NCBI RefSeq assembly: GCF_949628215.1
Contig: NC_134311.1
Span: 19,902,582 to 19,966,581, forward strand
Direction: 5' to 3'
DNA length: 64,000 nucleotides
DNA from: Phalacrocorax aristotelis
Lineage: Eukaryota; Chordata; Aves; Suliformes; Phalacrocoracidae
Position 1 is the first letter of the stretch. Each line of letters opens with the position of its first letter. The notes beneath the pieces are model-generated. The model saw only the letters and a program-made list of their open reading frames with translations. It did not search any database and had not been told where the DNA came from. Below, piece by piece: positions 12,101-39,127 of this stretch. Position numbers and translations under genes: made by a program.

Positions 12101-13412
12101 TTGGCTGGATTAGTTGGAACAGCTGCAAGTGATCTGAGGACCTACACATGAGCCTCTGAGTAGCCTCTGTGTGGAACCTCCCTGAGCTTCTGCCTAGACA
12201 GGAGCCCCTGTGAGGAATCTAAAGAAAGTGGGTCAGTTTAACGTAAAATCCAAACACATTTTAATTAAGCAATGCATTATGTTGATGGAATTAACATCAG
12301 CTCAGAGTGGTCCTTCTGTTGTACGGAAGTGTACCAGGCAGGTAAAATGGCAGATGCAGTAAGAAGCACTGAGAGTGGCACCTCCTGCCTACACAAACTT
12401 TTAACTAAGAGCTTTCTGCAGACAATCCAGGCGTTTTGCTTCAGGACAAAGGAAAATATTCCTGTCCAAAGTGTAGAAGTCTGACAGATATTCTAGCACT
12501 CTCCAGGTACTGACGATCAGAGGTTGAGAACGTAAGGGGAAAAAAGCACCGCCCCCCTCCCCAAGAAAACAGAATCCATATTTCATGAAAATTTATATGC
12601 GCGGCCTTTGGGATAAGAAAAGCTGACCAGTTCACTCTGAAAGGACTGGCAAGCGCGAAAGGACAGTTTCTGGCTGAAGTGTGTTCCTCTGGCTCTTCCT
12701 TTTCCGCCTCACTGAAACACTCTCTTCCAGCAGAGGTAAATCACCAGAAGGGACTTACTGTCACCCCTTCTAAATGAAACCAGACTTCCGAACGTCAAGT
12801 ATCCCACCGATCCATCACTGCATACGTCACATCAGCCCTGCACTTCTAACTCCCCGTTCAACCGCGCAGGCACAGCCAGCGCGGTTTTATGTTCTTCGGC
12901 CCAACGGCCAGAGCCGCCGAAAGCCCTTAAGCCGCATTCTACCTTTTCTTGCATACCCCGCTTCTCTCCCGCCGCCGGCTCAGCGCTGCCCCAGCCCCGA
13001 GGAGGGCGCCGGGGACACAGAGCGAGTAGCCGGGCCGCCCCCCACCCCACCGGGCGGCCTCCGCCGGGGGCAGCGCCGGGGCCCCCTGAGACCCGCGGGA
13101 GGCAGGCACGGGGAGGTGCCCCGCCGAGCCCCTTCCTTCCGCCTCCCGGCCACTGTGGGGCTACCGACACCGCCCCGCTCCCCCCCGGGACTCCCGCCAG
13201 CCCACGGAGCGCTTCCAGCGGCTCCCAGCGACCCCGGCCCTACACCCTGTAAGTACCGGGCCGCTAAAGCCGCCGCCGCGGGAGGGAGGCAGGCGGGGGG
13301 AGGCACCGGCCGGTGGCGGGCGTGAGGCGGGCCCGGCAGCGGCCCCGCCCCGAGGGTACCTGCACAGGTCGTCCAAGACGCTGCTGGGGATCTCGGCCCG
13401 TTTGGTCTCCAT
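1..13412 (-). CDS. DCP2: mRNA-decapping enzyme 2, 5' part (coding exons 1-6)
   Basis: DCP2 is the catalytic Nudix hydrolase that removes the m7G cap from mRNA during cytoplasmic 5'-to-3' decay, working with DCP1 and EDC proteins in P-bodies. Coding exons on the minus strand are 13360-13412, 7337-7488, 5649-5776, 5159-5257, 1748-1900 and 1-111. They join in frame to residues 1-232 and match the vertebrate protein closely. Residues 1 to about 95 are the helical regulatory domain. The Nudix domain follows, with its box at residues 129-151 (G-x5-E-x7-REVxEExGF), including E147 and E148, the metal-binding glutamates. The start METKRAEIP matches the family start. The gene is truncated by the window edge: the rest of the Box B helix and the variable C-terminal tail lie to the left. 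All introns are GT-AG except intron 2, which appears to be AT-AC. REEP5 starts 8.3 kb away on the opposite strand. Confidence 0.97.
112..1747 (-). other. DCP2 intron 5
   Basis: AT-rich intron sequence between exons 5 and 6, GTACGT to CTAG. No gene or identifiable repeat is seen. Short open stretches on both strands carry no recognisable protein motif. Confidence 0.8.
1748..1900 (-). CDS. DCP2: DCP2 coding exon 5 (residues 145-195)
   Basis: Exactly 51 codons. The exon completes the Nudix box with [18 protein letters not shown] and continues to [10 protein letters not shown]. Flanks are a TCTCAG acceptor and a GTACGT donor. Confidence 0.96.
1901..5158 (-). other. DCP2 intron 4
   Basis: AT-rich intron sequence from a GTAAGT donor to a CTCAG acceptor. 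It contains one short CR1 3'-end fragment at about 2551-2660. Nothing else is recognised. Confidence 0.8.
2551..2660 (-). mobile_element. CR1 LINE 3'-end fragment
   Basis: The plus strand reads GGTTTGGGTTGGAAGGGAC, then a 'GATCATCT..AGTCCAACCC' motif, then 'CAGGTTGCTCAAAG'. This is the reverse complement of the CR1 3' UTR. It is a 5'-truncated remnant about 110 bp long inside DCP2 intron 4, and its divergence suggests an old insertion. Confidence 0.8.
5159..5257 (-). CDS. DCP2: DCP2 coding exon 4 (residues 112-144)
   Basis: Exactly 33 codons. The exon carries the first part of the Nudix box: [19 protein letters not shown], then AARE. It is flanked by a TTTGCAG acceptor and a GTAAGT donor. 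Confidence 0.95.
5649..5776 (-). CDS. DCP2: DCP2 coding exon 3 (residues 69-111)
   Basis: The exon encodes [20 protein letters not shown] through LDETLEN, the hinge and the first strands of the Nudix fold. It begins right after a GTAC 3' site preceded by a TTCCTTAAC branch-point motif, and ends at a GTAAGT donor. Confidence 0.93.
5777..7336 (-). other. DCP2: DCP2 intron 2, apparent U12-type AT-AC intron
   Basis: Read on the minus strand, the intron starts ATATCCTTT (7336-7328), the textbook minor-spliceosome donor. It ends with branch-point motif TTCCTTAAC (5797-5789) about 12 nt before a terminal AC (5778-5777). Joining GCTG to TTTTCAATC restores the expected AKAVFNHCPF peptide. Using the nearby CAG as a normal acceptor would put an extra residue into a conserved segment. 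The rest of the intron is AT-rich with no recognised repeat. Confidence 0.85.
7337..7488 (-). CDS. DCP2: DCP2 coding exon 2 (residues 18-68)
   Basis: The exon follows a CAG acceptor and encodes [18 protein letters not shown] through RDFAKA of the regulatory domain. It ends with GCTG immediately before ATATCCTTT, a U12-type AT-AC donor. No GT donor exists at the boundary that protein homology requires. Confidence 0.93.
8290..9800 (-). mobile_element. Old LTR-like avian dispersed repeat
   Basis: A C-rich, GC-elevated block with sharp compositional edges sits in an AT-rich intron. It resembles, from memory, a repeat dispersed in many bird genomes: a C-rich part, then an AATAAA-poor 'GAGAGAAAACTAAG' stretch, then a pyrimidine-rich 'CCAATTTTCCCCC' part. 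By that resemblance it reads on the minus strand. No coding domain is recognised. The family name and exact ends are not known to me. It looks degraded and old. Confidence 0.45.
9960..10730 (+). mobile_element. Old LTR-like avian repeat (solo LTR type)
   Basis: The block contains the string GTTGAGAAGAGGCCAGGGCT, a 'ATGGTGGCACCTCT' motif, the polyadenylation context CATTGGCAATAAACTAAATT at about 10542-10561, and a terminal 'AAGTTAACCCACCA'. Together these resemble a widespread avian LTR family read on the plus strand. No internal region is attached, so it is most likely a solo LTR. It is diverged and old, and its ends are approximate. Confidence 0.55.
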
Positions 13413-13860
13413 AGGGAAACGCGGCTCATCCCGACGCGGCGAGGCCCAGACCACGGTGCAGCGCGGGGCGGGACTCCGGGGTGCCCGCCCGGCAGGGAGC
13501 GGGGAGGCAGGCGGCAGAGCGGCAACCGCCTTCGCCAATCGCCTGCCGTCGGCGGCTCCAGGCTCCTCCCGCCCGGCAGCGCGGCAAGCCAATCGGCTGG
13601 AAAGCTACCGCGGGAACGGAACCCTCAGGTGATCGGGGGAGGCGGCCAATGGGCGCTACTGCTAGACCAGGCCGTCATCGCCGCGTGCGATCGGGGAAAG
13701 CCGCCCGCTGCGGCCTGTCACGCTACGTCACAACACGTCATGCCAGCCGTAGCAACGCCGTTGTGGACCCCCAGCGGTAGCCAGCGGGAGGACGGGTGGT
13801 GCTGCCGCCGCTGAGGCGAGGCGCGCCGCGGCTGCTGCCCCTGTGCCCGACCTTCCCCCC
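12950..13860. promoter_or_regulatory. DCP2: CpG-island promoter of DCP2
   Basis: A dense CpG and GC block covers exon 1 of DCP2 and its upstream flank. Upstream of the start codon are three CCAAT pentamers on the plus strand (13535-13539, 13589-13593, 13646-13650). Further out are a CRE-like TACGTCAC (13724-13731) and another ACGTCA (13735-13740). This fits a TATA-less housekeeping promoter, possibly bidirectional. The transcription start cannot be placed from sequence alone. Confidence 0.8.
13360..13412 (-). CDS. DCP2: DCP2 coding exon 1 (residues 1-17 plus 2 nt)
   Basis: The ATG is at 13412-13410 and the exon encodes [17 protein letters not shown] plus AG. It ends at a GTACC donor (13359-13358). 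It lies within a CpG island. Confidence 0.95.
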
Positions 13861-16800
13861 GCCGCCGCCCTTAACCACCCGTTACGCGTTTTTTCCCCCT
13901 TTACAGTTACGCGTGAGGTAGCCAGCTTTCTCTACGTCAGGCTTTGCTTCACCATCCTCACCCGCACCTTACACCCGCCTCAAGCGGGGGCTGCGTGTTG
14001 AAATTCACAGACTCTCGAGAGGAACACGGGCCCTCCGGCGCTGTATTTCTGTTAGATTTTTTTCTGGAACCGTTGCTGCTTCGGGCTGAAGCCATGCCGT
14101 TTGGTGGCTGGAGCTACTTCAACCTTGCGCTGGGAATACCAAGCACAGAAAACATATTTAACTGCAGCAAAGACGAGAGGACGAGGAAGATGTACCAAAC
14201 AACAACGTCCCCGCGTGGACATTCGTGGAAAATAACCTGAGCCAGCAGAGGGTATCGCTGCTCTCTCTGCTGCGGTCGGTGCTGCAGCAGCTCTGCCTCA
14301 CGCGCTGCAGTCCAGCAACTGCTGCCTCTGACTTCAATTAGAGGTGGCTAAAGCATTTCTCGCCGTGACCCCGCCCAGCCCCTCCCCCTTCAAAAAGACC
14401 GAGATCCTTCAGACCGCACCTCAACGGTAACTTCATTGAGGTTGCCACTGCTGCAGTCCCATCCTCCTCTGCAGTGGAACATAGGGAGCTACGGGGGACA
14501 GAACTCGTAGAGTATAAAGCAGTGAATAGTTTCCTACTTTAGCTGCCAGCCCAGCAAAAACAACAAGGTCAGTATCAGCAGAGGAGAGGGGATAAGAATG
14601 AATGACAATGAAGATGATGGCTGCTGCAGCCTGGGGGGGCTTAATTGCTTGTAGTGAATTTACACAGTATAACCTGCTGAAAGCCCGAAAGGAGAATGTT
14701 GCATTTTGTGCCTCCCTCTGCTGCTCTACCTGTGGCATTCTACCAGGCCTTGCATTGGGGCAATTCAACTCTCCAGTTCAAATTTCAGTACTTTTAGAAG
14801 AAAAAGATGAGTAGCAAAGAAAAAAATCTTGAGAAATCTTGGCTCTGGCTGTGCTATGAAATCAAGCACTTAATATTAACTCAGTGTGCTTACTGGCTCA
14901 TCTGAATAAAGGAAGGAACTGACAAAGAAACCAGGCCGGTGTTTCCCTGAAGATACAAAAAGTAGGTATACTCACAATTCATTTCTCATAACTGTTAGGG
15001 ACAAAAAGTGAGAAATGAATTCTTTGCCTTCTTTCCAAGTTAAAGAACAAGAGACCCTGTGATAAGTCCAGAAGTACAAGGGAAGGACATTCAACCAGGT
15101 GTAGAGGGAGCAATATTATAAGAAGACTTCAGAGCACAATCTTAGTAGAAGCAGCACATTTACCTATAATGGTGCCTCTCTCCTGCAAACTCCTGACAAT
15201 GACTTTTGCCCCATTACCTTTATTGCTGTGATATTTGAGATGATGGGTGGCTCACACCAATGTTGACTTACAGAAGTTCTTTGGCAGAGAAAGGGAAGTC
15301 AAGCACTAGCAATACTACTAATATGGCTAGATAGAGGGACAGATGGAAGAGTCTGAGTGCAAACTGGTAAATCCCATCACTCAGTGTTCCAGAAAGTTCG
15401 GTTGCTACCAGAACGTTCAGTTGCTACCAGAAAGGGTAGACATATAAGGTTCTGTAACAGTTGTGATCTGCGTCCCTTTCAGGTATCAGGGTGCTATTCC
15501 TCCTAGTGTTTTTCCCTGCTCTGCCACATCTTTATTTTTCTTCCCCCTTGCAGATGTGGTACCAGGAGCTCCTGCAACTGATAAGAAGGAAAAAAAGTCC
15601 CCAGAACAGGAGAGCACAATGAGATGCATTTGAAAATCTCTGCTTGCTCCATTTTTGAGACATTGATAAAAGACTAGGTTAGCCTGAATGGAAATGCAAG
15701 ATTTGCAGCTATGTATTGTCGTTGTTTCTTTTTTCCCACTTAGAACCTTGTTATATGTTTTCTAATTTCTTTGCTAAAACAACATGCACTCCTTTCACCC
15801 ATTGGCTCATGCAAAGCAAGTTTAGTTAAAGCTGACACATTCAGGGTATATATTTCCCCAGAGATAAATCTACATGTAGGCCCCCCAGGAAACTTGCATG
15901 CACAAATGTGTTGAGGGCAAAGCTGCACGGGCAATTAGGATAGTAGACGGGCCAGGTATAGCAATAAGAAGTTTACTTAATAACCGCAACACCTCACAGC
16001 TCCAAGCAACCTGCAGAATTACCCAGCAATCTACTCAAACAGGTTAATATCTGCTTCTCAGTCAACCTTGGCAGTTAGTCAAAAAGGCAACAATAAGATA
16101 TTTGGAAAGTAATGTTTGTTGTCTGTTTGCACTAGGACAAGGAGAGAAGGTAGCAGAAAATAAAAAAAGGGTCAGGTGTTGCACAGTCAAAGGAGTCTCA
16201 GAAGAGGAGCTGGATCACACAGGAAAAGCAACAGTTGAGGGTGGAGACAGTTTTGCGTGGAGAAGCTGACCAAAGTGGAGGATAGAACTGAACAGGAAGA
16301 CACTCTCAGAAGCCAAGAACAGCCAAATCCAGAGCTCAATAAACATGTTTGCAGCTTATGATATTTCAGATAAAGACTGAGGCAGAGTCTGGAGAGCCTG
16401 CAACCAAGTGAGCTGGTCTGAGGCTTGCCTGCCCTCAGAAAAAAGCATTAATTCCTCTCAGCCCTTCAATAAGCAGTTTCTATACTAAAATCTCCAAAAA
16501 AGGATAGCTAATGAAGGTAGTGGGGAAGGGGGCTGAAAAGCACTGACTTAACTTTCATAAGCAGTATGATCCCAGCCAACCCCAGTTGCTGCAAGCTGGT
16601 ATTTTGGGTCAAATGTCGAATAAAAGCTGCAAGGGGACAATGCATGCACTACTCCCCTGCTCTGCTTGGTGTGTTAGATGTGAAACAAGGTGAGTGGGAG
16701 AGCTCGTACAGACCTATATCTCAGGTGGATATAGTATGTAACCAATAATACATAAGCCATGCTAAGAAACAGTTAAAATACTTTGAAGCAAGGTTTAAGT

Positions 16801-17644
16801 ATAGCAAGTCACACATACAAAGTTAATGAAAATTTAGGCTTAAATCCATACTTGCCTCAGTTTCCTGATTGTTAAGTAAAGATAACCACAAAGATCTTCT
16901 GAAAATAATCCGGGAGGGTTTGTGTTTTGGTTTTTTTTAATTAAATGAGAAGAACCATGTAGTAGGGTGGCATGTGTAGTGATGCACAAGAAATTAAAAT
17001 AATAAGATGCATTCAGTAGAAGATTTGGATGAAATATGGTACCTAACACTGGTGAGGCTCTCTGAACCCTGCCAAGGAGATAGGAAACCTGTGGAAAAAG
17101 AAGTCAGTCATCATGTGGTTGTTTTATGTATAGAGGGCTATGGTAAAGCCTGCACAGAAAAATCTGCATCTGGCTCTTCCTAACAAAACAGTACTCTACT
17201 CAAATAATTTTCTGATTTAAGACTTTGCAGGTAATCATTAGTTTAATGGCAATAACATGTACATTGTTATACATACAGACAAGCATGTAGTAAAGCACAG
17301 CGCATGCTATAGGGCATGACTGTATGGTTTACTTAAGGCATCACTCAAACAGGCTTAACCAGCTGTTCCAGGTTAACATATTCATGCGTTCTTTGGGCAT
17401 GATCATCCACTCAAATGCCAAGTTAAGCAGATTGTTGGAGGAAGTATGCACCTGTGCTAAAGCCAGAGGCTAACCTTTAACTCTGAGTGGATAATAGGAG
17501 TGGACCACAGCTCAGGGTGAAAAGACATATACTGTGGAAGACAAATAAGTCAGTGAGCACATCTAGTCCCTAGACCATTCTGATCCTAAAATTAGACCAA
17601 ACCATTTGAAACATAAAACTGGAGAATCAAAGACACTAATTTGG
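13861..17644. other. Intergenic sequence between DCP2 and REEP5 (left part)
   Basis: No supported gene. Open stretches of 60-111 codons (for example 14433-14768 minus) show no conserved motif. No repeat family is recognised. Confidence 0.6.
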
Positions 17645-18551
17645 ATTAAGTGTGCACTCTCAGTAAGTTTGCAGGTGACACCAAGTTGGGCAGGAGTGTT
17701 GATCTGCTTGAGGGTAGGAAGGCTCTGCAGAGGGATCTGAACAAGCTGGATCAATGGGCCGAGGTCAACAGGTATAAAAAGGCCAAGGGCCAGGTCCTGC
17801 ACTTTGGTCACAACAAACCCATGCAACGCTACAGGCGTGGGGAAGAGTGGCTGGAGAGCTGCCTGGCAGAGAAGGACCTGGGGGTGCTGGCTGACAGCTG
17901 CCTGAACATGAGCCAGCAGTGTGCTCAGGCGGCCAAGAAGGCCAATGGCATCCTGGCTTGTATCACGAATAGTGTGGCCAGCAGGAGCAAGGAGGCGATC
18001 GTGCCCCTGTACTTGGAACTTGTGAGGCCACACCTTGAATATTGTGGTCAGTTTTGGGCCCCTCATTACAAGAAGGACATCATGGTGCTGGAGTGTGTCC
18101 AGAGAAGGACAATGAAGCTGCTGAAAGGTCTGGAGCACAAGTCTTATTAAGAGAGGCTGAGGGAACTGGGGTTGTTTAGTCTGGAGAAGAAGAGGCTGAG
18201 GGGAGACCTTATTGCTCTCTACAACTACCTGAATGGAGGTTGTAGCGACGTGGGTGTTGGTCTCTTCTCCCAGGTTACTTGTGATAGAATGAGAGGAAAC
18301 AGCTTCAAGCTGCATCAGGGGAGGTTTAGATTGGATATTAGGAAAAATGCCTTTACTGGAAGAGTGGTCAGTCAGGCATTGGACCAGGCTGCCCAGAGAG
18401 GTGGTGGAGTCACCATCCCTGGAGGTGTTCAGAACACATGTAGACATGGCACTTTGGGACATGGTTTAGGAGGCATGGTAGTGTTAGGTTGACGGTTGGA
18501 CTTGATGATCCTAGAGGTCTTTTCCAACCTTAATGATTCTATGATTCTATA
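17645..18551 (+). mobile_element. CR1 LINE, 5'-truncated, 3' end of ORF2 plus 3' UTR
   Basis: Translation gives the CR1 ORF2 C-terminal region: [40 protein letters not shown], then [20 protein letters not shown] and [20 protein letters not shown], ending [10 protein letters not shown] and a stop. The sequence finishes with the CR1 3' signature CCTTAATGATTCTATGATTC. One in-frame TAA splits the ORF after residue Y at 18148. It is close in sequence to the copy at 53441-54440, so it belongs to a relatively young subfamily. The fragment lacks the endonuclease and most of the reverse transcriptase. Confidence 0.95.
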
Positions 18552-20429
18552 AAGGTAGACAAAAAACTAGGGTACAAAATGAGAAAATAAAGAATGGAGG
18601 ACAATAGGAAGGAAATAACCTTGTTACATGCTGTTTTCTTTTAGTTCCTTTCCAAATGCAACCCTCAGGGGACAGAATATGCCACCTGCTAGTTTGCATG
18701 TGGTGTAAGGGTGCAATTCTTCACCCTGTCCAGGTGTGTCCTGTGGCCTGTGACTATACATGTCAGCTCTGGTATTTGATGATAACTTACAGCTAGAGGC
18801 ATAGTAGCCTGAACAGACTGGCTACTACTGCATGTGCTTTGGTTCTGATACCTAGGACACTGCTACTTGCAAAACACATATGCAAGGTGGAAAGGCACTC
18901 ATCTCTTGATCCTCCACAGGGTAGTCCTGCTGCGTTTTTCAACTGTTCCTCATCTCTAGCAGAAGCTCCTTAAGCAAGCCATGTGATCCTTCTTTAACCT
19001 TCCTCTCTAGGCTAGCTCCTTCAGGTTACAGTATTCCTTCCTTGTTCTTAGTTTCAGGCTTTTCTGGGAACAAGAAGGAGCACTACCCTATACTGTGTGT
19101 TGTCCGTATTGTGTTGGAAGAGCATTGGTATTTTCTAGTTGAGCAGCCTACCTTTGTTTCTATTTGCCTTTCCAGTTTGTTTCTTCTGACAACCCATTTT
19201 TCCCTTGCTCCATAACAATTAATGTATTTGTTTCTATTTGCCTTTCCAGTTTGTTTCTTCTGACAACCCATTTTTCCCTTGCTCCATAACAATTAATGTA
19301 TCATAAACAAAACAGCTATGCACGTTACTGCTAAAAGGAATGTACTCAGCACATTGTAGTACACTGAAAACATTTGTCTAGCACAGATCAGTTGGGGGAG
19401 GTATTAATGCCACATTTAAAAGTATGTTTTTTATTGAAAGAACAAAAATGCAAACAGAGAATTACTCTGAAAACTCAGCTGGAATTCAGTTTTTTTAACA
19501 ATTTTATTAGATTCCCTTTTCTATAACAGTTTTGTGTCTTATCTGCTCTCCTCCTCAGTACTTAAGTCTTACAGGTACGATGAAAAAACCCAGAATTTTT
19601 AGAGGGACCTTATTAAGTGTGAGGAGGGAAAGCACAGGAGAGAAAATTTAAACTAGAAGACCAAAGCAAATTTCCATGGGGCTTCTTGCACTCCTGCAAA
19701 ACATGGTCCGAGTCCGCAGATCCCTTTTCAGTTTGAGAACTGCTCATTTAGAACTTGGCAGGTCCTGTAATTTCTCCACACACCAGCATACCCATAAGTG
19801 AAACAATACACACACTGCTTTCTGCATCCTCTGGTGATGCTTACCTTATGTCACTTTTAACCCTTAGGCACATCAGAATAGCAAACTATTCTTATAAGAA
19901 TGGGGAACTCCCATTCAGCAATAATTTATACTTGACAAAAAAGGAAAACTCAGTGAAGCTGCTAACATTTTTAATATTGCTGTATTTTAAATTCAGGTAT
20001 AGAATCTTGTCCTGTCTGCAGCTGAGGGGAAAATCCCTCACACATCTTGTTAAGGACCATTTCTTAAGGCTATCCAGCACTGTTACTAGTAATTAGTAAC
20101 TTAAAAGCAGCAGCACTCCTTCCTGCTAAGTAAGAACACAGTTCCCCACATTCTCTGTGAAAGCCAAGACACATGAGATGGACAGGGCAAACAAAGGGAG
20201 GAAAGGAAGGGGGCTGGAACACATGGGATCTGGAATTGTGCTTGTTCTCAGAAGTGAAGGCTAAGTGGGGACATTGGATTGCTACCTTCAGCTATCTGTT
20301 TGGAGGTTAAAGAGAACTAGGTCCTCCTCAGAGGTACAGAGGACCAGGGTACAGGACAAGATTAAAGTCACATGTGACATCAAGAGAAATTTCAGTTTCA
20401 AAAATGAACAAAACCCATCCTGATTAGCT
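18552..20429. other. Intergenic sequence
   Basis: No gene recognised. It contains the 74-bp perfect tandem duplication described separately. Confidence 0.6.
19153..19300. repeat. Perfect tandem duplication, 2 x 74 bp
   Basis: Bases 19153-19226 are repeated base for base at 19227-19300. Each unit starts TTTGTTTCTATTTGCC and ends AACAATTAATGTA. The absence of any difference between units implies a recent duplication, or an assembly artefact. Confidence 0.95.
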
Positions 20430-20680
20430 GTCCTCCTTGACTTCATACTTCACACAGCTTTCGGTGTCTTCTGAGGTGGGATGTTCCCCTCCATCAGTCT
20501 CTCAGTTCTTTTTCAAGGACACAGTCCTAAAACAAATGCTTCCTTATTCTCATCTCCCTCCTCTGACCACCAGATTCTGCTTTGGAAGGCTTACATGGCT
20601 CATTGTTTTTACTTGGTGGAAAATTCCATTTTCCACAGGATATCAACACCTCAAAAGCACAATGTGCATTTAAGTTGTTA
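20430..20680. repeat. LTR-like dispersed repeat fragment, paralogue of 34990-35215
   Basis: The segment shares, in the same orientation, TCTTCTGAGGTGGGATGTTC, then a 'CATCTCC.TCCTCTGACC' motif, 'ACCAGATTCTG', and a final 'GGATATCAA' with the block at 34990-35215. It is probably part of the avian LTR repeat seen more fully at 34620-35220. It looks old and diverged. Confidence 0.65.
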
Positions 20681-21089
20681 TTTGCTGAAGATAAGACACC
20701 CACACACAAAAAAATCTGTAAAAGGCTGATTTGTATTTTCTGGCATGCTTATGAGTGACACAGATTTGAAGGAGGCATAGGGAGTCTGCATTAGTATTTG
20801 GAATGCAGAGTCAGATGCAGATGAGTTGCTGGGAAGGGTCAGCCCAGCCAAGGAAGTTTCCAGGACTACATCATAGCCAGTAAATTATATTTAACTGGCA
20901 AGAACATTGCGCACACCATAAATTCTAGGGTACAGTCATAGCGGCTCCCGCTGCCCTTGGTTTAGCTGCATACTTTTTACGTAGCTGTGTGTGTTGTAAC
21001 CTTTTTTCTACATCAGGTCAACTCCTACCATCCATCTCTGACTTCTGCTCATCACATCTGAAATCCGTGATAACACGCACTGCTTGTTT
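20681..21089. other. Intergenic sequence upstream of the REEP5 CpG island
   Basis: No gene or repeat recognised. Confidence 0.5.
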
Positions 21090-21693
21090 TGTTAAACCTT
21101 TTGAGCAATTTTAGGGGACTGGAGCTGGTCATGTGTGGACCCTCGTTCTCCGTAGCTCCGCTCCCACAGGGGATTCACCACCGGCTCGCTCACGCAAGGG
21201 GCACCGTCCTTGCAGGGGTGCCCCAAGACTAAGGGACTTAGGCTTCGGGGGGGTCTAAGCTCATAGCCCAGTCCCGCCGCCTCTGCCAGGACGTGGCCGT
21301 GGCCTGACCGCACCGCCTGCTGCGGGGACGACAGCAAGGCGCAGGTGGACTCCCGTTCACCCCCTCCCCCTGTGCCGCCGCCGCACGGCCCGTGTACACG
21401 GCTCCCCAGTAGCGAGGGGAGGGCCCCGCCCAGTCCAGGCCTGGCGGCGCCCCCCGGCCTCCATTTCGCGGCGCAGACAGCGCTGCGAGGGCCGGCGGGA
21501 GATGGCTCCCTGCCGCTTACCGCCACCTCCCCCCGCCCCCACCTCGCCGCTTCCCGGGGGCGGCGGCGGCTGTCGGCGTGGCCGGGCGCGGTACCGCCTC
21601 CCTCCGCGGCTGCGGGAGGAGCCGAGCAGAACTGAGTCTAGCCGAACGGAGCCTACTACTCGGCCGCCGTGCGCCCGGGGCTGCAGAGGCTGA

Positions 21694-39127
<17,434 letters not shown>

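Larger units (their letters stand above)
7489..13359 (-). other. DCP2 intron 1
   Basis: The 5.9-kb first intron, GTACC to CAG. The end near exon 1 is part of the CpG island. The middle holds two LTR-like avian repeats, about 8290-9800 and 9960-10730. Bases 10730-12750 are ordinary AT-rich sequence without a recognised feature. Confidence 0.8.

Noticed and set aside
12774-13592. Several overlapping open frames of 110-183 codons on both strands
   Set aside because: They lie in the DCP2 CpG island, overlap each other and DCP2 exon 1, and consist of Pro/Arg/Gly/Ala-rich sequence. High GC removes stop codons.
14433-14768. A 111-codon minus-strand frame upstream of REEP5
   Set aside because: No recognisable protein family, no splice context, and the length is within chance expectation.
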